Below are positions 6,147 through 15,500 of a DNA stretch of 23,775 nt, one piece after another. The stretch's first letter is position 1, and every line of letters starts with the position of its first letter. The translations under genes were made by a program, and so were the position numbers. The notes below the pieces were generated by a model. The model was not told the DNA's origin and made no database searches. It saw only the letters and a list, made by a program, of their open reading frames with translations. Source of the stretch: a virus; IMG/VR virus record IMGVR_UViG_3300017957_000079, positions 1 to 23,775 of that record. One strand, 5' to 3'.

Positions 6147-8180
6147 ATGAAAAAAATCGAATCATTTAAGTCTTTCTCTCAACTGCAGAATCAATTAAGA
6201 GAGGAAGCTAGACTAAAAGAAGTTGCAAGTAAACGTGAAGCTTCTACCGCAGCGTTTAATGAACTACTATCTAAGTACAATGCATCTTCAATCACAGATA
6301 TCAACGAAGAAGACCTTGATGCATTTATGACAGAGCTAACAGCTGAAGGTAACGCCTTTGGTGCTGCAAGAGCAGAAGCTATTGCTAAAGGTGAAAAAGA
6401 GTTTGAAGTTGACGGTGAAAAACTACCAGTTGAAGACGTTGATGCTGAAGACGAGGAAAACGCAGAAGAATTTGCTAACGAGTCAGTGGTTAATGAAGAT
6501 ACTACTATTTTTGAAGCAACAGTTGAGCTAGACGCATTAGACCCAAAATCTAAAGACCTTGCAAAGCTACTTAAGAAAAATAAGGTAGAAATGGAAATCG
6601 TTTCTTATGGCGGTCCAACATACGGTACACAAGTTGTTGTATTAACAGGTAAGAAAAAAGATCTTCAAACTGTAATGGCTGATTGTGATTACGGTTGGTG
6701 TATGGATAACTCTGAGTCTGATGAGTTTATCGAAGAGTCTACTAAAGTAGATTTTATGAATGAAGCACTAGATGCACGTTCTCAAAAAGATGCGGTTAGA
6801 GGTTTAGCAGCTATTAATAAATTTATGGCAGCTCACCCGGCATTTGCAGGTGGTAAAACAGTAGCCGACCAAACAATTGCATGGTTATTAAAAGAAGCTC
6901 TTAAAGCTGCAATGATTGACGCTAACTTTAGTCAAGAGGCTAATCAAGCTGCAAGAGCAATTAACTTTGCAAACTTCATAGCCCCAACTATCTTTATTAA
7001 GGAAATGGGTGGTATGCCAATCCAGATTAGCAAGAGGATAATGATGGAGAAGGTGTATGAACTAGGTACTGAAATAGCTAGAGGTGTTAAATATAATGGA
7101 TATGCTATTATTGAAGCTGTTGCACTTTACATGGAGTCTAGATTTAAAAAGAATTCATCAGCTACAGCACTTAGAGACACATTAAATAAATTTTTAGGTG
7201 AAGCTAACGAACTAGATATCAAAGTACAAAGAATCAACGAAGGTTCAGCTTTTAACACAGCGAGACTAAAAGCGATTGCTGACGATAAGGACGAGTTTGA
7301 GTTTGACGGTAAAACTTATCCAGTAAAGTCTGTTGATAAGGAAGATGAAGAGCTAGCTGATGAAATTACAGAAGCGTTAGGTTCAGGTAATAAGAAGCAT
7401 GCATCAAGCAAACTAATGCAGGCTAAAAGAAGTTTAGAAAATACTTTTGACCCAGATATAGACGCGCCATTAGATGTTAAATCATTTGGTTCAGATATCA
7501 AAAAAATGGTAAAGCAACTAGAGGTTATTCTTAAAAAACAAAAAGAATTTGAAGGTTCAGTAACTGAAGCATTAGACAAAGAAACTATGAAAAGAATGTC
7601 AGGTCTAACAGATACAAGAGACCTACGTGATTTTAGATCAGCTTTCCTATCAATCGTACAGTCACACATTGACGAAGGTTTTGAATTTGACGACGTTATT
7701 GAATTTATGAACTCAATCATGAGGGACCCTAACATAAGAAAGCAACTACAAGAATCATTAATTTCTGAAGGTAGAGCGTTTGCAGCCGCAGCTAAGAAGG
7801 CTAAAGATGCTGGTGAAGAAGAGTTTGAATTTGACGGTAAAACTTACCCAGTAACTATTAAAGAATCACAGGAAGTGATTGAAGAAGGTTACGAAGAAAG
7901 AAAACTAGAAGACGCTAAGGAATTTATTAAGAAGGCTGAAGGTAAAAAAGTTAAGCTAACTATTTACGAAGGCGGTTCTGAATCAGAAATTATAGATACT
8001 TTCAAAAAAGGGTCATACGGCCTTCACAAAATTGATTACATGGGATTTGACTTTGATGAAGAGTTAAAATCTATTGAAAATGGTGATGGTATGATTATGG
8101 GTGTTAGACCTGGTATGTTCCTTAAATGGAAAATCGGTAAAGGTAGACATGGAACTACTTGGTTAATCGAGGTACTATAA
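6147..8180 (+). CDS. Internal head polyprotein candidate with three repeated modules (677 aa)
   Basis: Starts MKKIESFKSFSQLQNQLREE, a short basic/aromatic leader ending in L17-R-E19, like a capsid-targeting sequence. Further candidate prohead-protease sites are E67 (L-T-A-E before G), E117 (VVNE), E206 (MNE), E365 (INE), E409 (ITE), E474 (VTE) and E541 (ISE). Three copies of a module of about 31-32 residues begin directly before or at such sites. Each reads roughly xAFxxARxxAIAxGxxEFEFDGKTYPV (residues about 64-95, 363-393 and 539-569). Between them are an Ala-rich helical domain (about 206-360), a basic helical segment (about 410-470), and a C-terminal beta-rich domain (about 585-677). I recognise no enzyme motif. 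Arg is mostly AGA. A role as prohead core or injected protein is inferred. Confidence 0.75.
   Translation: MKKIESFKSFSQLQNQLREEARLKEVASKREASTAAFNELLSKYNASSITDINEEDLDAFMTELTAEGNAFGAARAEAIAKGEKEFEVDGEKLPVEDVDAEDEENAEEFANESVVNEDTTIFEATVELDALDPKSKDLAKLLKKNKVEMEIVSYGGPTYGTQVVVLTGKKKDLQTVMADCDYGWCMDNSESDEFIEESTKVDFMNEALDARSQKDAVRGLAAINKFMAAHPAFAGGKTVADQTIAWLLKEALKAAMIDANFSQEANQAARAINFANFIAPTIFIKEMGGMPIQISKRIMMEKVYELGTEIARGVKYNGYAIIEAVALYMESRFKKNSSATALRDTLNKFLGEANELDIKVQRINEGSAFNTARLKAIADDKDEFEFDGKTYPVKSVDKEDEELADEITEALGSGNKKHASSKLMQAKRSLENTFDPDIDAPLDVKSFGSDIKKMVKQLEVILKKQKEFEGSVTEALDKETMKRMSGLTDTRDLRDFRSAFLSIVQSHIDEGFEFDDVIEFMNSIMRDPNIRKQLQESLISEGRAFAAAAKKAKDAGEEEFEFDGKTYPVTIKESQEVIEEGYEERKLEDAKEFIKKAEGKKVKLTIYEGGSESEIIDTFKKGSYGLHKIDYMGFDFDEELKSIENGDGMIMGVRPGMFLKWKIGKGRHGTTWLIEVL
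6336..7853 (+). repeat. Three-copy coding repeat (EFEFDGKTYPV module)
   Basis: Copies at 6336-6431, 7233-7325 and 7761-7853 inside the 677-aa gene. Copies 2 and 3 share the peptide EFEFDGKTYPV exactly; copy 1 is diverged (EFEVDGEKLPV). Each copy opens with a (L/I)-x-(A/N/S)-E-G cleavage-like site, so the repeat unit includes its own processing signal. Confidence 0.8.
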
Positions 8181-8190
8181 AAAACTATTA

Positions 8191-8228
8191 AAAAAGTCTG
8201 ACATAATTTTTTTATGTCGGCTTTTTTT
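8191..8228 (+). terminator. Intrinsic terminator after the 677-aa gene
   Basis: AAAGTC (8193-8198) pairs with GGCTTT (8219-8224, one G-T pair). After one bulged T, GACATAA (8200-8206) pairs with TTATGTC (8212-8218) around a T-rich loop. The stem runs into T7. It separates the large polyprotein gene from the run of small head-type genes. Confidence 0.75.
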
Positions 8229-8242
8229 CTTATATTCATATT

Positions 8243-8545
8243 ATGAAAAAGGTAAAACTATTTGAAGCGTTTATTGGCGAAGGTGTCTTTAGAACATACA
8301 ACGAGCTTGTAGGCTATGAGTACAGAGAGTTTGTAGATGGTTTTAAGAAGCTTCATAAAGATAACGTAGTAATCACTGATAACAAAGAAGATGTCGACTA
8401 CGGTATGCGTAAAGGCTCTAAAGAAGCCCTTTGGAAATACTTTAAAGACGAAGGTAGAATTTACCATTCTGAAAAAGACAGAGATGTATTAGGTCTTATT
8501 AATGCATTTAATATGGTGAAGAAAAACCATCCTTGGTCAAAATAA
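8243..8545 (+). CDS. Small head-targeted protein candidate (100 aa)
   Basis: The leader MKKVKLFEAFIGE-G has I11-G12-E13 as a candidate cleavage site. The next two genes and the ligase gene also have their candidate glutamate at residue 13. The body (residues 14-100) is charged and aromatic with no cysteine and no family motif that I recognise: YEYREFVDGFKKLHKD, a middle DYGMRKGSKEALWKYFKDEGR, and NAFNMVKKNHPWSK at the end. Lysine and tryptophan content would suit a DNA-associated internal protein, but that is inference. No Shine-Dalgarno sequence; the ATG follows TATT. Confidence 0.75.
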   Translation: MKKVKLFEAFIGEGVFRTYNELVGYEYREFVDGFKKLHKDNVVITDNKEDVDYGMRKGSKEALWKYFKDEGRIYHSEKDRDVLGLINAFNMVKKNHPWSK

Positions 8546-8557
8546 CAAAACAACAAA

Positions 8558-8887
8558 ATGAAAAGGGTTAGACTATTTGAACAATTCTTAAATGAAAGAA
8601 CAGCAGACTACAAATATTTAGTAGATCTATTATTAAATGCTGATTTAAAACACAGTGTTTATTATAATAATTCTTGGAGAGTTGTTAATGTAGGTGGGAC
8701 TGGTTATGATAAAGGTGATTTAGTTAAACAGTTCAATGCTAAGCCAGGTCAATCTCAAAAAATTAAAGATAACTTCTATTTAGCAGCTCAAAACCCAGAT
8801 GAAACTATAAACCAAATTGATAAGTTAGCAAAGGGTAAAATTGAAGTAGAGCAGGACGGTAAGTTGTTAAAATATACAGTAAAATAA
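8558..8887 (+). CDS. Small head-targeted protein candidate (109 aa)
   Basis: Starts MKRVRLFEQFLNE-R, with L11-N12-E13 as candidate cleavage site. The first 24 nt are identical to those of the next gene, so the leader is shared at DNA level while the bodies differ completely. The body has a helix (YLVDLLLNADLKH), a tyrosine/asparagine-rich turn, then NVGGTGYDKGDLVKQFNAKPGQ and a final beta hairpin EVEQDGKLLKYTVK. No family recognised. It lies 12 nt after the previous stop and 1 nt before the next start, so it is part of a compact transcription unit. Confidence 0.75.
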   Translation: MKRVRLFEQFLNERTADYKYLVDLLLNADLKHSVYYNNSWRVVNVGGTGYDKGDLVKQFNAKPGQSQKIKDNFYLAAQNPDETINQIDKLAKGKIEVEQDGKLLKYTVK

Positions 8888-8888
8888 T

Positions 8889-9371
8889 ATGAAAAGGGTT
8901 AGACTATTTGAAGATTTTGTTAACGAAGCAAAAGTTAACAAAGGTAAAGTTCATAAAGCAGCAAAAGACGCTAGCTATCCAGTGACACTTGTAGTGATTG
9001 ACGGTAAAAAAGTTGTTCACCAAGAATTGGTAGAGACTCCAATGGCAGTTCCAGCTTCAATGTCAGTATTAAAAGACAAGTACCCAAACCTTAAGATTCA
9101 TGTAGAATCTAAAACAGGTGAAGTTGTATTTGTTCAAGAATCAGCTGAAATTAACGAAGGACAGTATCTTAAAAAATTAGATAGATTAGCAGTTAAGTTT
9201 GAAGGTGAAATGGGATTTGCAACTTTGTCTGAGGATGATATGGATAAGTACATTAATATAGATATGGCTAATGAACTTGCAGAAGAAATGTTCGGTGAGT
9301 TTGGTTTTGCAACTTTAGATGAGGACCAAATGGAAAAGGTTCTTAAAAAGAATCCAAAGATAATTAAATAA
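8889..9371 (+). CDS. Small head-targeted protein candidate with internal site (160 aa)
   Basis: Starts MKRVRLFEDFVNE-A with V11-N12-E13 as candidate cleavage site. A second site of the same type, I88-N89-E90 before G, splits the protein into a beta-rich half (about 14-90: VTLVVIDGKKVVHQELVE, KIHVESKTGEVVFVQE) and an acidic helical half (91-160). The second half has a short internal duplication, GFATLSEDDMDK and GFATLDEDQMEK. If both sites are cut, two mature peptides of about 77 and 70 residues result. Its stop overlaps the next ATG by one base (TAATG). Function unknown. Confidence 0.75.
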   Translation: MKRVRLFEDFVNEAKVNKGKVHKAAKDASYPVTLVVIDGKKVVHQELVETPMAVPASMSVLKDKYPNLKIHVESKTGEVVFVQESAEINEGQYLKKLDRLAVKFEGEMGFATLSEDDMDKYINIDMANELAEEMFGEFGFATLDEDQMEKVLKKNPKIIK

Positions 9372-10660
9372 TGAAATTACTTGTTTCTTTTAATGAGTTT
9401 CTTTTAGAAAAAGCTCATAACTCATATAACGCTGATTTAATCTTAGAAGGTGGCGCAGCTGGTCATATGATGCACCCATTTGATGATAAGGGTCTTACTT
9501 TTGATGACTTTAGAAAGTTTATCGAGGCAGGTCTTCAAGGTGAAATGACTTTTGACGAAGAGCCAACTGAAAAGACTGATGGTCAAAACGTATTTGCTAC
9601 TGTTAAAGACGGTCAAGTTCTTTTTGCTAGAAACAAGGGACAATTAATGGCGCCTATAGATTTAGCGGGTATTACAAAAATGTTTGCTGAGCACAAATCT
9701 GAGTTGGTTAGGGACACATTTACATTCGCTGCTCAAGATTTATCATCATCACTTACTAAATTAAAACCAGCTGACCAAGAAAAGTATTTTAACAATGGTA
9801 AGAACTTCATGAACATGGAGCTTATCTATTCAAAGAACCCTAACGTAATCAACTACGATAGAGATGTTATTCAATTCCACGGTATTAAAGAGACTGATGG
9901 TGAGGGCAACATTATTGGTGATATGGGTGCAAGGTCGGCTAAAGAGATTGCAAAGCTTTTAGACAATGTTAATGCAAGAGCTGGTAAGGTATTCAACATT
10001 ATTCCACCCCAGGTACTTAAGCTACAAAAAGATATTGATTTCGAAACTCGTAAACCTTATTTCATGAAAAAAGTAGATGCACTTCAAAAGAGGTACAATC
10101 TAACAGGCCATGACGAGGTTGCAAGATACCATGAAATGTGGTGGAGAGAACAAATTGAAGAAAACTTTGGTGACCTTACACAAGATAAGAAAGAGGGATT
10201 ACTACTTAGATGGGCATATAAAGACAAGAAGACTCTAAACATGAGAACTCTTGCAAAAGAAGTGACTCCAGAACAAATGGAAGCTATTAAAAAGTTTGAT
10301 AAAGAGGACCTTAATAAAAAGTACAAAGAAAACATTAGACCATTTGAAGACCTTTTCCTTGAATTAGGTTCAGTCATTTTAAAGAATGCTTCTAATTTTG
10401 TTGCAGCATCTCCAGACGCGGAAATGCAAAGACTGCATAATCAAATTAGAAAAGAGGCTGACAAAATTAAAAAGGGCGGTGACATTGAGCAAATTGAAAA
10501 GGTAGAAGCCGAGCTTGAAAGACTAAATAGAATCGGAGGTATTGAATCAATCATTCCAACAGAGGGTTTAGTGTTCAAGTATAATGGCAAAATATATAAG
10601 TTAACGGGAACCTTTGCTGCGATTAATCAGCTAATGGGTATCATTAAATACGGTAGATAA
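9371..10660 (+). CDS. Ligase-type nucleotidyltransferase with head-targeting leader
   Basis: 429 residues. Motif I of covalent nucleotidyltransferases is present as K68-T-D-G (the lysine that would take AMP). ELIYSKNPNVI and IQFHGI in the middle resemble motifs III/IIIa. E398-G-L-V-F-K403 is motif IV, and K410 in KIYKLTG fits motif V. The order and spacing fit the RNA/DNA ligase superfamily, though a helical insert of about 200 residues (about 200-395) lies between IIIa and IV. The leader MKLLVSFNEFLLE-K (L11-L12-E13) is like those of the preceding small head proteins, suggesting packaging in the head and, by inference, injection with the DNA. Substrate (RNA nick, DNA nick or other) cannot be told. 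Neighbours on both sides are head-type or nucleotidyltransferase genes. Confidence 0.75.
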   Translation: MKLLVSFNEFLLEKAHNSYNADLILEGGAAGHMMHPFDDKGLTFDDFRKFIEAGLQGEMTFDEEPTEKTDGQNVFATVKDGQVLFARNKGQLMAPIDLAGITKMFAEHKSELVRDTFTFAAQDLSSSLTKLKPADQEKYFNNGKNFMNMELIYSKNPNVINYDRDVIQFHGIKETDGEGNIIGDMGARSAKEIAKLLDNVNARAGKVFNIIPPQVLKLQKDIDFETRKPYFMKKVDALQKRYNLTGHDEVARYHEMWWREQIEENFGDLTQDKKEGLLLRWAYKDKKTLNMRTLAKEVTPEQMEAIKKFDKEDLNKKYKENIRPFEDLFLELGSVILKNASNFVAASPDAEMQRLHNQIRKEADKIKKGGDIEQIEKVEAELERLNRIGGIESIIPTEGLVFKYNGKIYKLTGTFAAINQLMGIIKYGR

Positions 10661-10669
10661 CAATTAAAT

Positions 10670-12517
10670 ATGGCACTTCAAAAACTAAGGGACTATTATA
10701 ACGAAACGTCTAGAAATCATTTTTATAAAATGCTAGAGCAAAAGATTCACGTTGTTGAGAAATTAGCAGCGTCGTCTTTTCACGTTAAAGCAAGTGATAT
10801 TAAAAACGAATACTATAAGTCTGGTCAATCAACACCTCTTAATGTTATTGACAGAACAATCGTTAGTTTTTATGAACCTGCTATTATGCACTTTAAAGGT
10901 CTTCCTATGGAAATTAGAGAAGAAATGCCTAAAGATTGGAAGTTTGGATTTGACTATTTAATTGACGGTGAAACTCCCAACTTCAAGTACTCACTACTTC
11001 CTAAAAACAATTTAGTACTTACACACATTCAAGTATTAAATCCAACTAATGAGACAGTTTCTAAAGTAATTAGAGATACTCAGGTTCTTAATAAATGGGC
11101 AGAAAAACTAGAGGTTCAAAAACCACCAGTTATTTTTGAGGGTCAATTGAGCCACAACCAAAAGGAGGATCTTGTTAAAATGTTAGAGCTTACTGATGAT
11201 GAGTTTGCTAGAAAATATGAAGACAGGTCTTTTACAAGAGATTTGTTCTCAATTTTTAATTCAAATCTTAGGAATTCAGCACTTCAAGAAAATCTTGATA
11301 GTGAAATTGAAGGCTTGGTAGTTTCATTTGTAGACGGTAAAAAAATGACGCCGTTTAAAATTGAAGATTTTAGAAAAATTAATGAATCAGCTGGCCCTAG
11401 AAAGTCATCAGATATTTACCAAATCACTATTGTAGATTTAATTGAGTATCTATCTGAATATGATTTTAAAAAGCATAAATTAGTTAAAGAAGACAAGTAC
11501 CGTAGGTTCCTTGAACTTATGTCAGAAGTGTTCAATAACTATATCAAAGAAAATGCACCTAAATATATTGGTGTTAACTTTGAATCAGCAGACTTTGCTA
11601 AAAAAGAATCGTTTAAGCTTAATACTTCATTTATAGAAAATGAAGAAACGATTAGACTTACGAATAATCCAGTATTAGCAGAGCTGTTTAAAATTACACT
11701 TAGCTCATTTAAGGCTAAGAGAACAAAAACAACGGACATCCTATCTGAAGATATGGTCAATCAAATGAATGAAATTGTTGAAGCTATTGATTCACATGTG
11801 TCTGCAAAAATAGAAGAAGGTGACGTGTTAGATTTCCAGAACTATATCAAAAAAGATAGAATTGATGCTTCTGTAAACGAAGCAAGACGCGTATTTACAG
11901 TAAAACACCCTGAACAAGGTAAGAAGCTTGTAAATATGTTTGTTGGTAGATTCCAACCATTTACATTAGGCCATGCTAAAGTGGTAAAAACAATTCACGA
12001 ACAAAACGGTTACCCTGTAGTAATCTTCCTAGTGAAGTCAGTTTCTAAAAAGAAAGAAGACGGTTTTAAAAGACCTTACGATGAGCAAACACAGCTTGAA
12101 ATGCTAAACGCTCTTAAAAGAGAACTTCCGATTGAAGAGGTATACATTATTAACTCAGCAGGTATTGACCTTATGTTTAACGAAATGAGACCTAAGTACG
12201 AACCAGTTTTATGGGGTACAGGTACTGACAGATTAAAAACGTATGGTTACCAGGTTGATGAGCCAAAATACAGGTCTCAATTAGATGTTAGACCAGACTT
12301 TGGTTTATTTGAGATTCCAAGAACAGGTAAAAACATTTCAGCTACTCAAGTTAGAGAAGCAATGTTAGCTGGTGACGAAAAGTTATTTAAGAAGCTTACA
12401 CCTAAGTCTATTCACGGTATGTACAACGACCTTAAATCTAAATTAGAGCAAGCAATGGCGTTAGCAGAGTCAAATGAAACAATCATGACATTTGAACAAT
12501 TTATTGCTAATATATAA
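10670..12517 (+). CDS. Ligase-like domain fused to NMN-adenylyltransferase-like domain
   Basis: 615 residues. The N-terminal part (about 1-240) resembles a phage family of ligase-like proteins (I recall DUF6267). It shows HVK40ASD as a possible motif I, WKFGFDYL and motif IV-like E214-GLVVSF; the classic KxDG is absent, so activity is doubtful. The C-terminal part (about 420-580) is a HxGH-type nucleotidyltransferase with G426-RFQPFTLGH435 and the second signature ISATQVR562, as in NadM/NadR NMN adenylyltransferases (NMN + ATP to NAD). Candidate prohead-protease sites are I237-N-E239 and V402-N-E404 followed by Ala; the latter falls in the linker between the domains. There is no N-terminal leader, but the C-terminus ends MTFEQFIANI, resembling the leader core FEQFL. 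Starts 9 nt after the ligase gene. Confidence 0.75.
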   Translation: MALQKLRDYYNETSRNHFYKMLEQKIHVVEKLAASSFHVKASDIKNEYYKSGQSTPLNVIDRTIVSFYEPAIMHFKGLPMEIREEMPKDWKFGFDYLIDGETPNFKYSLLPKNNLVLTHIQVLNPTNETVSKVIRDTQVLNKWAEKLEVQKPPVIFEGQLSHNQKEDLVKMLELTDDEFARKYEDRSFTRDLFSIFNSNLRNSALQENLDSEIEGLVVSFVDGKKMTPFKIEDFRKINESAGPRKSSDIYQITIVDLIEYLSEYDFKKHKLVKEDKYRRFLELMSEVFNNYIKENAPKYIGVNFESADFAKKESFKLNTSFIENEETIRLTNNPVLAELFKITLSSFKAKRTKTTDILSEDMVNQMNEIVEAIDSHVSAKIEEGDVLDFQNYIKKDRIDASVNEARRVFTVKHPEQGKKLVNMFVGRFQPFTLGHAKVVKTIHEQNGYPVVIFLVKSVSKKKEDGFKRPYDEQTQLEMLNALKRELPIEEVYIINSAGIDLMFNEMRPKYEPVLWGTGTDRLKTYGYQVDEPKYRSQLDVRPDFGLFEIPRTGKNISATQVREAMLAGDEKLFKKLTPKSIHGMYNDLKSKLEQAMALAESNETIMTFEQFIANI

Positions 12518-12519
12518 TA
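12511..12519 (+). promoter_or_regulatory. Possible late-type promoter TATATAATA
   Basis: TATATAATA overlaps the end of the preceding gene and lies 19 nt before the start of the 1076-aa gene. No GAAAC box at 17 nt. AT-rich leader sequence is common here, so this is weak. Confidence 0.2.
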
Positions 12520-12537
12520 AAATACAATCATAGTAAG

Positions 12538-15500
12538 ATGTTTGAATCTTTTAACGACTTTACAAATAATGACATGCCTTTAAATGAGGGCATGTTCTCG
12601 TTTAAAACCTTAGGTGATAATAAGGCAATCAGTGCTAGGTCAGGTGCTGATATTTACATGTTTGATGATAAAGGAAACATGTGGCATGAAGAAAACTATG
12701 AAGGTTATGGTATCTTCGGTGGTAAAGACTATTTTGAGCTAATGGCCGAAATGAATGGTGAAGAAGGTAGAGATATCGGCATTGACCTTTACTACAGCGA
12801 TAATAAAAAAGTTTTATATCCAGCTTTAACAAGAGACGAAGACTTCAACTGGAAAAGACATAAGTTTACTACTAAGATTAAGTCAGACCCTAAGCAAGGT
12901 TGGTTTTATGAATCTGTAGTTAATGAAGCAAGCGTTACGTTTACAGCAGACCAATTAAACGGACTTCATAGAATTTTGGTTCTTAAAATGGACCAAGGTG
13001 AAAGAATTGCGGGTGTATACGGATATACTTTAAATACAATGCTTTCTAACTATATAAAAAGAGCAGAGTCTAAACCGGGTAACAAAACGGCAGTAAAGGT
13101 TGATGATAAATTAGCAAACGCTATGGACCAACTTCTATCTAATAATGATAATCATTTATCATCAGATGACGAAGCCTATGTTAGATCAAAAATTAGTAAA
13201 ATAGTGACTGAATCAACAATTAATGAAGCTAAGTCAATTGCTAAGATTCAAAAGGAATGGGGTAATGTTACCGCAATTATGAAAGACGTTGTTGCTAAAT
13301 ATAAGAAAGCAGAAGGTCAAGAAAAAGAGGACTTATTAGACGAGCTTAAATCTTTAACAGCTTCTAAGAAACAACTTGAAGCTGAATTAGATGCAGCGGT
13401 TGGTCTTAAAGATATTGACGCTGAATTAGCAGAGGGCATGACAACAGAAACAGTTGACGAGTCTATTAAAGCTGAAGATATTAAACCAGGTGCTGAATTT
13501 AAAATTAAAGGAGGTACTGTTTTTAGAGTTGATGATGTTGAAGACCACAAAAAGCAAGGTCTGATAGTTCATTCAAGCATGTCTGACTCTGGCAAGAAAA
13601 ACGCATACCGCGATAGCCTAGATGATTTTGTAGAATTTTTGAATGACGAAAAAGCAAAGATGTTAGAAAATGCAACAGAAACTCGTGGCACAATCGAGTT
13701 AGTAAGCGAATCGTACAACGAACTTAATGAAAGAACGGTTACACTTAAAAGAAGATATACTGAAAATTACCCAGCAGTTACAGCTGGTAAATCAGCAAGA
13801 ATTAGAAACAAAATGCTAGAAGCAATCGCTGATGGCAAAATCACTCAAGAAGAGTTTAACGCTATCTTAAAAGAAATGTCTAACCACCCAGGTAAGTGGT
13901 CAAGAAGAAACGCTAAGTACTTTAACGTATCTGAAGACGGTATTTCACTATCAAAGTTTGGTAAAAGAGCTCTTAAGCAAATTACAATTAACGAAGACGA
14001 TATGAATGAAGCTAGAGAACACTGGGTTGTTTATACAGGTGAAGCTATGAAAAAGTTTTACTCAGAACACACTGGTAAAAAGTCGGCTGAAAAAATGGTA
14101 GACATGGCCTCAAGAGTACTGAACCAAGTAGGTATGATGACTAAGAGTGAATGGGAAAAAGAAAAAGAAGCGGGTAACGTTATGGAAAACACTAAATTTG
14201 TATTTGAATCATTCTCTGAATTCGAATCTAACACAATTAATGAAGGTGCATTTGTTGTATGGTATGAAGATAAAGAAGGCAAGCACCTTCTAGGTACATT
14301 CCATAATAAAAAAGCAGCGGACAAGTACAAGTCAGAAGAAGAAGATGAAGTACTAAACACAGTGGGTGTTAAAGCAATTGGCACAATGTCTAAAGATATG
14401 TGGGACAAAAAAGAAGCACCATATATTAAAGAAGCTGCAAAGATTAAAATGAATGCTCTTGATTGGGGTAAAACAACAGCTGAAAGAAATGCTAATCAAG
14501 ATAAGTACGATGCACTTGAAACTGAAGAAGAGCGCGAAGAATTCTTAAGACAATTAAAGAATGAATCAGTAGTTAATGAAGGTAAGCACGATGCAATGCT
14601 AGACCAATTAGCAGAGCTTGTTAAAGATGTAACGTTTATGAACATCGGTCTTAAGCTTAAAGAAGCGGGTATCAAGTATGATTTCTCAACAGGTATGATG
14701 CCAATGTATCAACTGAAAAAGTACCCAATCGCTATTCTAAACAAAAAGTATGTTGAAAAAGGTGATAGAGAAGTTGGTGATATTGCAATCGGTGTACTTG
14801 AGTCGGTTACTACGGAAAACGCTGAATTAGTTACAGAAGCATTCAAGTCTTCAAAGCTAAGAAACCTTTTAACAATGAGAGGTGCTGACGGTAACGCAAT
14901 TAAAAGTTTAGCTAGAGCATTTTACGGTTTAACTAAGTACAAACTAGACGAACTACCAGATGCAGCGTTAAGAGATGTTGACCCTCAAACAGCGTACAAG
15001 TCTTACCAAAAAGATAATGAATTTGCAGTATTCTATATTGCAGATAACGAAAAAGAAAATCCTTACGGCGACAGTGACTGGGAAAGCAAAATTCAACCAG
15101 GTATTATTGGAATTACAAGAGGTAAAGAATTCTTAGGTGCAACACACGATACTAAAAAGATGCCAGCGACACTTATGAAAGCTGCTTCAGATAATGCAGT
15201 TGGTGGTGATAAAAGATACTCTGGTTACGGTGCTACAGGTATTTACAATATAAAGAGAGCGGCGGAGCTTGCAGATAGAGCAGTTGTTGTATGGCTTAAT
15301 AATGATGTATTCAAGTCTACTGATAAAGTAGAGCAAAGAGCCGATGCTAAATCAGGTGCTATTGCATTTAAATCTGATAAAGAGTTTAAAGATGCTAACA
15401 TGTATAGATACAGAGAAATTTTAGCAACTAAAGCTTCTAAACTTCCTTTAGATAAAATGGTTGAAAAAGCTATTAATGATTTGTCTGCCCAAATTAAAGA

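Noticed and set aside
7316-7735. 139-codon frame on the minus strand
   Set aside because: It is antisense to the 677-aa gene, Ser/Leu-rich, with no start context; the sense frame has repeats and a leader.
14058-14408. 116-codon frame on the minus strand
   Set aside because: It lies antisense to the duplicated modules of the 1076-aa gene and has no recognisable features.
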